The notes under the pieces are model-generated. The model had not been told where the DNA came from and did not search any database. It was given only the letters and a program-made list of their open reading frames with translations. This document shows, one piece after another, positions 60,346 to 64,000 of a stretch of 64,000 nucleotides of DNA; the stretch's first letter is position 1; each line of letters starts with the position of its first letter. The translations under genes were made by a program, and so were the position numbers. The DNA lies in NCBI GenBank assembly GCA_003612625.1, contig RAZJ01000006.1:46280-110279 (forward strand), given 5' to 3'. Source of the stretch: a bacterium 1XD42-1. Its GTDB lineage: Bacteria; Bacillota; Clostridia; Oscillospirales; Ruminococcaceae.

Positions 60346-61620
60346 ATGAGACAAAATAAGAAGGGTATGATTGAAAAAAGCACATCCTATATGACAGCCG
60401 TACCAAAAAATTTTGAAGATATTATGGACCCGGATATGGTATTGGCAAGATTGGATAATGCCCAAGATTTTGATTTTGAAGTCCTGGATATCAGCTATGA
60501 GGAGGATGCGGAAAATCCTGTGGTTACAGTAGCCTACCATGGGGAAACGTATACAGTAGATATATTTGCAGAAGAACTGGAAATCGACAGTTTATATGCG
60601 GTGAACCACCGCTTTACAGAAGCCAATTTCCAGGCAATCCAGGAAGCTCCTGCCGGATTAACCACTGCTTTGGAATTTGGGCCGGAACCCCAGGAATCTT
60701 TCCATCTCCAGCTAAAACTCCTGCAATGCCTGACGCCGGATATGGTGGGGATTATAGACTTTTGCAGCGAACGCCTGTTAAGCTCCATTTGGGCAAGGAT
60801 GACGGCAGAATCTGTGACGCCGCCTTCTCCCGCATATCTCTATACCATCCAGGCAGTACAAGGGGAAGAACAGGATGTTTGGCTTCATACCCACGGCCTG
60901 AACCGGTGCGGCCTCATTGAACTGGAGGTATTAGGCAGTGATGAGGCCCATTACAACGCACATACCTCTATTTTAAATGCAATGGCAAGCCAGGCAGTCT
61001 GCCGGGGAACCCTGCCGGATGAAGGGGAACCGGATTATATTGCGGCACTGCCGGAAGGTGGTATACTGGTAACAACCTGGGTAGATTGGGAAACCGCAAT
61101 CCAATGGTATGATGAAGGGATTGTAGGCGGTATGCCAGATCGTCTGGAGGATCATAATCAGGATACGGGAATTGTTTTTGCCTATCCTGCCAAAAAAGAT
61201 TATCAGGAAAAACGGTTTGTTCCCCTGTCGGAAATTCCGGAAAGCTGGATGGAAAATCCTTTGTTTCTGGTGACCAATGAGGAAACCCAGCGGATGAGTG
61301 ATTTAGCCCAGGAACGGATCGATTTTCTGCGGGCAGGATTAAATATGCCGGACTGCCGGGTTTTGGTGAAGGTGGGATTGGATGTGGACCCGGACCGCCG
61401 GGATGAAGCGGGTACCAGTACAGAACATATCTGGTTCCGGCTGGAAAAGCTGGATGAAAAATTTTTATATGGGGAACTGACCCAGGAACCTTACTATATT
61501 AAAAAAATGTATAAAGGATTTAAAGCAAAAATTCCTGTACGTGCCATGACAGATTGGTCTATTGACTTAGGAGGGACAGTTGTTACACCGGACAGTGCTT
61601 ATCTCATGGTATGGGAATGA
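60346..61620 (+). CDS. Hypothetical protein with DUF2314-like C-terminus
   Basis: A 424-residue soluble protein. The start at 60346 is 10 bases from GGGAGG; the ATG at 60337 is too close. The first 340 residues (for example LDISYEEDAENPVVTVAYHG, WLHTHGLNRCGLIELEVLGS) resemble DUF4026-type proteins of Firmicutes, which have no known role. The last 75 residues (EHIWFRLEKLDEKFLYGELT, then KAKIPVRAMTDWSI) match the DUF2314 pattern. It follows hflX; a link to it is not shown. Confidence 0.75.
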   Translation: MRQNKKGMIEKSTSYMTAVPKNFEDIMDPDMVLARLDNAQDFDFEVLDISYEEDAENPVVTVAYHGETYTVDIFAEELEIDSLYAVNHRFTEANFQAIQEAPAGLTTALEFGPEPQESFHLQLKLLQCLTPDMVGIIDFCSERLLSSIWARMTAESVTPPSPAYLYTIQAVQGEEQDVWLHTHGLNRCGLIELEVLGSDEAHYNAHTSILNAMASQAVCRGTLPDEGEPDYIAALPEGGILVTTWVDWETAIQWYDEGIVGGMPDRLEDHNQDTGIVFAYPAKKDYQEKRFVPLSEIPESWMENPLFLVTNEETQRMSDLAQERIDFLRAGLNMPDCRVLVKVGLDVDPDRRDEAGTSTEHIWFRLEKLDEKFLYGELTQEPYYIKKMYKGFKAKIPVRAMTDWSIDLGGTVVTPDSAYLMVWE

Positions 61621-61705
61621 CAGCCTGAAGGAATCTGAAAAGATTGTTAAAAACAGGATGCAAACCTGTTTCAATAAAATGCAGGCTTATAAGGAGTTGG
61701 TGAAA

Positions 61706-62950
61706 ATGCAAGAAATCAACATCCAGCGGGTTATGTCAAACTTGGAAGAAATTTATCAGTGCGGGAAAAAAGAAAATGGCGAGTGTGACCGGTTAGCTTT
61801 TTCTCCTGAAGACGTAAAAGGACGAAAAACATTTATTTCCTATTTTGAGGCAATGGGTATCCATCCAAAAATGGATGCTGCCGGCAATATCATTGCCAGG
61901 ATTGAGGGAACCGATCCCAGTCTGGCTTGTATTGCCATGGGTTCCCACTTGGATACTGTGCCCAATGGCGGGAAATATGATGGTGTACTTGGCTGTGTAG
62001 GGGCATTGGAAGTTTGCCGGGTATTGAAGGAATCCGGTGAAACACTCCGCCATCCTTTGGAAGTGATTGTATTTACCGACGAAGAAGGCGCCCGCTTTGG
62101 CAGCAGCATGGTGGGCAGCAGCTCTATTTGTGGTTTATCCGGAGAATTTCATGAGGATGATGTGGATTTATTCGGCCTCCGCAGAGAAGAAGTCTTTCAG
62201 GCTTATGGTATCCATACAGCATTTTTAAAAGATGCTGAAAGACCGGCAGATTCTATCCGCAGCTTCCTGGAGCTTCATGTGGAACAGGGTATTTCCCTTT
62301 ACCGGGAAGGGAAATCAGTAGGGATTGTATCTTCTATTGCAGGCGTTACCCGTTATGAAGTGACTTTGGAAGGACAGGCAAACCATGCAGGAAGCACGTT
62401 GATGGGTGACCGGAAGGATGCCCTGGTAGCAGCCGCTGATTTTATCCGCCAGGTACCGGATATTGTCGCTCAATGGGGTGAAAAATATACAGTTGCTACC
62501 GTAGGCGCTATCCGTGTTGAACCAGGGGCTGTAAATGTAGTGCCGGGAAAATGTATCTTTAGTTTGGAAATCCGGGATCAGGATGATGCAGTTATGACCC
62601 GTATTTTTGAAAAATTAAAGGGGTGCCTGGAAGAAATTGCTGCCAGGGGGAATTACCAGTTGGGCTTCCGTCAGGTTTCTTATCATGCTCCCGCACCCAT
62701 GGCAGAAGAAGTGAAAAATGCCATCCGGAAAGCCTGTGAAAAAGAAGGCTGTCCTGGAATTGAATTGCCCAGCGGGGCTTTCCATGATTCTTTGCTGATG
62801 ACGGCCAGATTCCCTACCGGGATGATCTTTATCCCCAGTGTGGATGGGATCAGCCATTCTCCAAAAGAATTTTCCAGAGAGGAAGATATTGAAAAAGGCT
62901 GTAAGGTCCTTTTGAAAACCGTATTGGAATTAGACCGTTCTTTGGATTGA
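61706..62950 (+). CDS. M20 amidohydrolase, allantoate amidohydrolase/N-carbamoylase-like
   Basis: A 414-residue zinc hydrolase. The start MQEINIQRVMSNLEEIYQCG follows AAGGAG. Metal and catalytic motifs are GSHLDTVPNGGKYDGVLG, VFTDEEGARFG, FLELHVEQGISLY and the dimerisation-domain GQANHAGSTLMGDRKDA; SVDGISHSPKEF holds the last His. It fits the family that hydrolyses N-carbamoyl amino acids, ureidoglycolate or allantoate; the exact substrate is not set. No purine-degradation genes adjoin it. Confidence 0.88.
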   Translation: MQEINIQRVMSNLEEIYQCGKKENGECDRLAFSPEDVKGRKTFISYFEAMGIHPKMDAAGNIIARIEGTDPSLACIAMGSHLDTVPNGGKYDGVLGCVGALEVCRVLKESGETLRHPLEVIVFTDEEGARFGSSMVGSSSICGLSGEFHEDDVDLFGLRREEVFQAYGIHTAFLKDAERPADSIRSFLELHVEQGISLYREGKSVGIVSSIAGVTRYEVTLEGQANHAGSTLMGDRKDALVAAADFIRQVPDIVAQWGEKYTVATVGAIRVEPGAVNVVPGKCIFSLEIRDQDDAVMTRIFEKLKGCLEEIAARGNYQLGFRQVSYHAPAPMAEEVKNAIRKACEKEGCPGIELPSGAFHDSLLMTARFPTGMIFIPSVDGISHSPKEFSREEDIEKGCKVLLKTVLELDRSLD

Positions 62951-62966
62951 TTTTTCTGCTTACTGT

Positions 62967-62995
62967 AAAAAAGGCCGCGTTCTGCGGCCTTTTTT
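62967..62995. terminator. Bidirectional intrinsic terminator
   Basis: AAAAAAGGCCGC and GCGGCCTTTTTT arms, 5-base loop. It lies between convergent amidohydrolase and MATE genes. Confidence 0.92.
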
Positions 62996-63003
62996 ATAAT
63001 GAG

Positions 63004-64000
63004 CTATAAACATTTTCCCAGGTAGCCGTACCGTTTCCGGTATTTGAAAAACATGGCCCCAGATAAAACAAGTGCCATCCATTCTGCTGCTGGGGTTGCC
63101 AGCCAAATCCCATTGATCCCGAAAAAGCGGGCAGGATCAGCATGGTAATTAGCATAAATACAAAGGAACGGGAGAAGGCAAGGATAGCTGAAATAATTCC
63201 ATTGGACAGCGCAGTAAACATACCGCTGGCAAAAATATTGAAGCCGATAAAAACCAGGGCGAAGGAGCAAATCCGGTTTCCGGTTACAGCAAGCTCATAT
63301 ACCGGATTATCCGGACGGGCAAAGACAGATACCAAAGGCTTTGTAGCAATCAAAGAAAATGCTAATGTAATCAGGGAAATAACAGCAATGACTTTCAGGC
63401 TGGTAGTTACAAGCTTTTTTAATTTATCATGATTTTTTTCCCCGTAATAATAGCTGATCATAGGCGCTACCCCATAAGAATAGCCAGTATACAGCGAGCT
63501 TGCAAACATTAAAACATACATAATAATGGTAACGGCAGCTACCCCATTTTCGCCTACATAGTGAAGCATGGTCCAGTTAAACATGAGGGTAATAATGCCG
63601 GTTACAAAAGTTGTTGCCATTTCAGAACATCCATTAGTAGCTGCATTTATAAGAACCTGAAAACGGAAAACAGGCTTTGTAAAATGCAGCAGGTTTTTCT
63701 TCTGGCTGAAAACAACGAGTCCAACTGCGGTGGTTACAGAATATCCCAGACCGGTTGCAATGGCTGCGCCGCCGATCCCCATATCAAAAATGGCAATGAA
63801 AATATAGTCAAGAGCAATATTTAAAATGCCGCCTGCGATTGAACAAATAAAAGATAAAGATGCTTTTTCGGAGGCAATCATATAAAGGGTAAAATTATTC
63901 ATAAGAAGAATTGGAATCGTAAATAATACTATAAATGAGCAAATCTGAAAAATGACAAAAAAGAGGGCATAGCCTCAAGTGTTATAATGGAAGCACGACC
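63004..64000 (-). pseudogene. MATE-family efflux transporter, frameshifted and cut by the window edge
   Basis: The main frame (63902 down to about 63125) encodes MATE helices (NNFTLYMIASEKASLSFICS, GGILNIALDYIFIAIFDMG, GYSYGVAPMISYYYGEKN). It then runs into a non-family tail. The true C-terminus (FFGINGIWLATPAAEWMALV, MFFKYRKRYGYL) is in another frame ending at 63004. The switch falls at a run of five T in GCTTTTTCGGG on the minus strand, where six T would restore the frame. Upstream, an in-frame TGA at 63975-63977 cuts the N-terminal side; one extra G there would join LE to GYALFF. MATE proteins export drugs or metabolites using Na+ or H+. Decay, phase variation or assembly error are all possible. 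Confidence 0.75.

Overview
The window is about 64 kb of a low-to-mid GC Gram-positive chromosome. Gene content points to an anaerobic, motile, gut-dwelling member of the Clostridia (Firmicutes). The evidence is the conserved rimP-nusA-ylxR-ylxQ-infB-rbfA-nrnA-truB-ribF cluster, rpsO-pnp, PyrK/PyrD-type pyrimidine synthesis, a monomeric group-B-like [FeFe] hydrogenase, a bile-salt-hydrolase-like enzyme, a LicT/GlcT-controlled PTS, a Cys T-box and a flagellin-CsrA pair. Sigma-A promoters and AGGAGG-type ribosome binding sites are easy to read, and TTG and GTG starts are frequent. No tRNA, rRNA, CRISPR array or insertion sequence was seen.

Layout. 1-6 kb: a 3'-truncated FliK-like gene, a LysR regulator divergent from an iron alcohol dehydrogenase, aroD, and a PatB/MalY aminotransferase. 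6-9.6 kb: promoter, RAT element, antiterminator, glucose-family EIICBA and an HPr that lacks the regulatory serine. 9.6-12.8 kb: a glycolipid-type glycosyltransferase and an [FeFe] hydrogenase. 13-21.4 kb: pyrK-pyrD, a phosphatase with an acidic tail, ruvX, gltX-glnS, a lytic transglycosylase and asnA. 21.6-28.3 kb: a UvrD helicase with an inserted DnaQ-type exonuclease, xpt, an acyl-CoA synthetase and a bile salt hydrolase. 28.3-36.7 kb: the translation and transcription super-operon. 36.7-40.9 kb: an ABC importer with an enolase-superfamily dehydratase, inserted between ribF and rpsO. 41-44.4 kb: rpsO, pnp and a small secreted protein. 44.6-48.4 kb: the flagellin locus. 48.5-54 kb: yceD-rpmF, a DUF512 protein, der, plsY and gpsA. 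54-64 kb: cysE-cysS under a Cys T-box, an RNase Z-like gene, a candidate structured RNA, hflX, a DUF2314-like protein, an M20 amidohydrolase and a frameshifted MATE transporter.

The most striking system lies at 44.6-47.9 kb. A Hin-like serine invertase gene sits next to two 26-bp-scale dyads built as 12 + 2 + 12, the geometry of hix/gix sites. They form 24-bp perfect inverted repeats of each other at 47116-47139 and 47244-47267. The 104 bp between them holds a near-consensus sigma-28 promoter, TTAAGTTT-N11-GCCGATTA, pointing away from csrA and flagellin in the orientation given. Inversion would point it at csrA-flagellin, for which I found no other sigma-28 promoter. The csrA product has a coiled-coil-like C-terminal extension. 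The flagellin leader carries two likely CsrA sites, one in a hairpin loop and one over the Shine-Dalgarno. I infer a phase-variable flagellin switch, captured here in the OFF state, with a post-transcriptional CsrA layer below it.

Start codons were refined where the ribosome binding site or family length gave a clear choice. All functional calls rest on reading motifs by eye; no database search was run.
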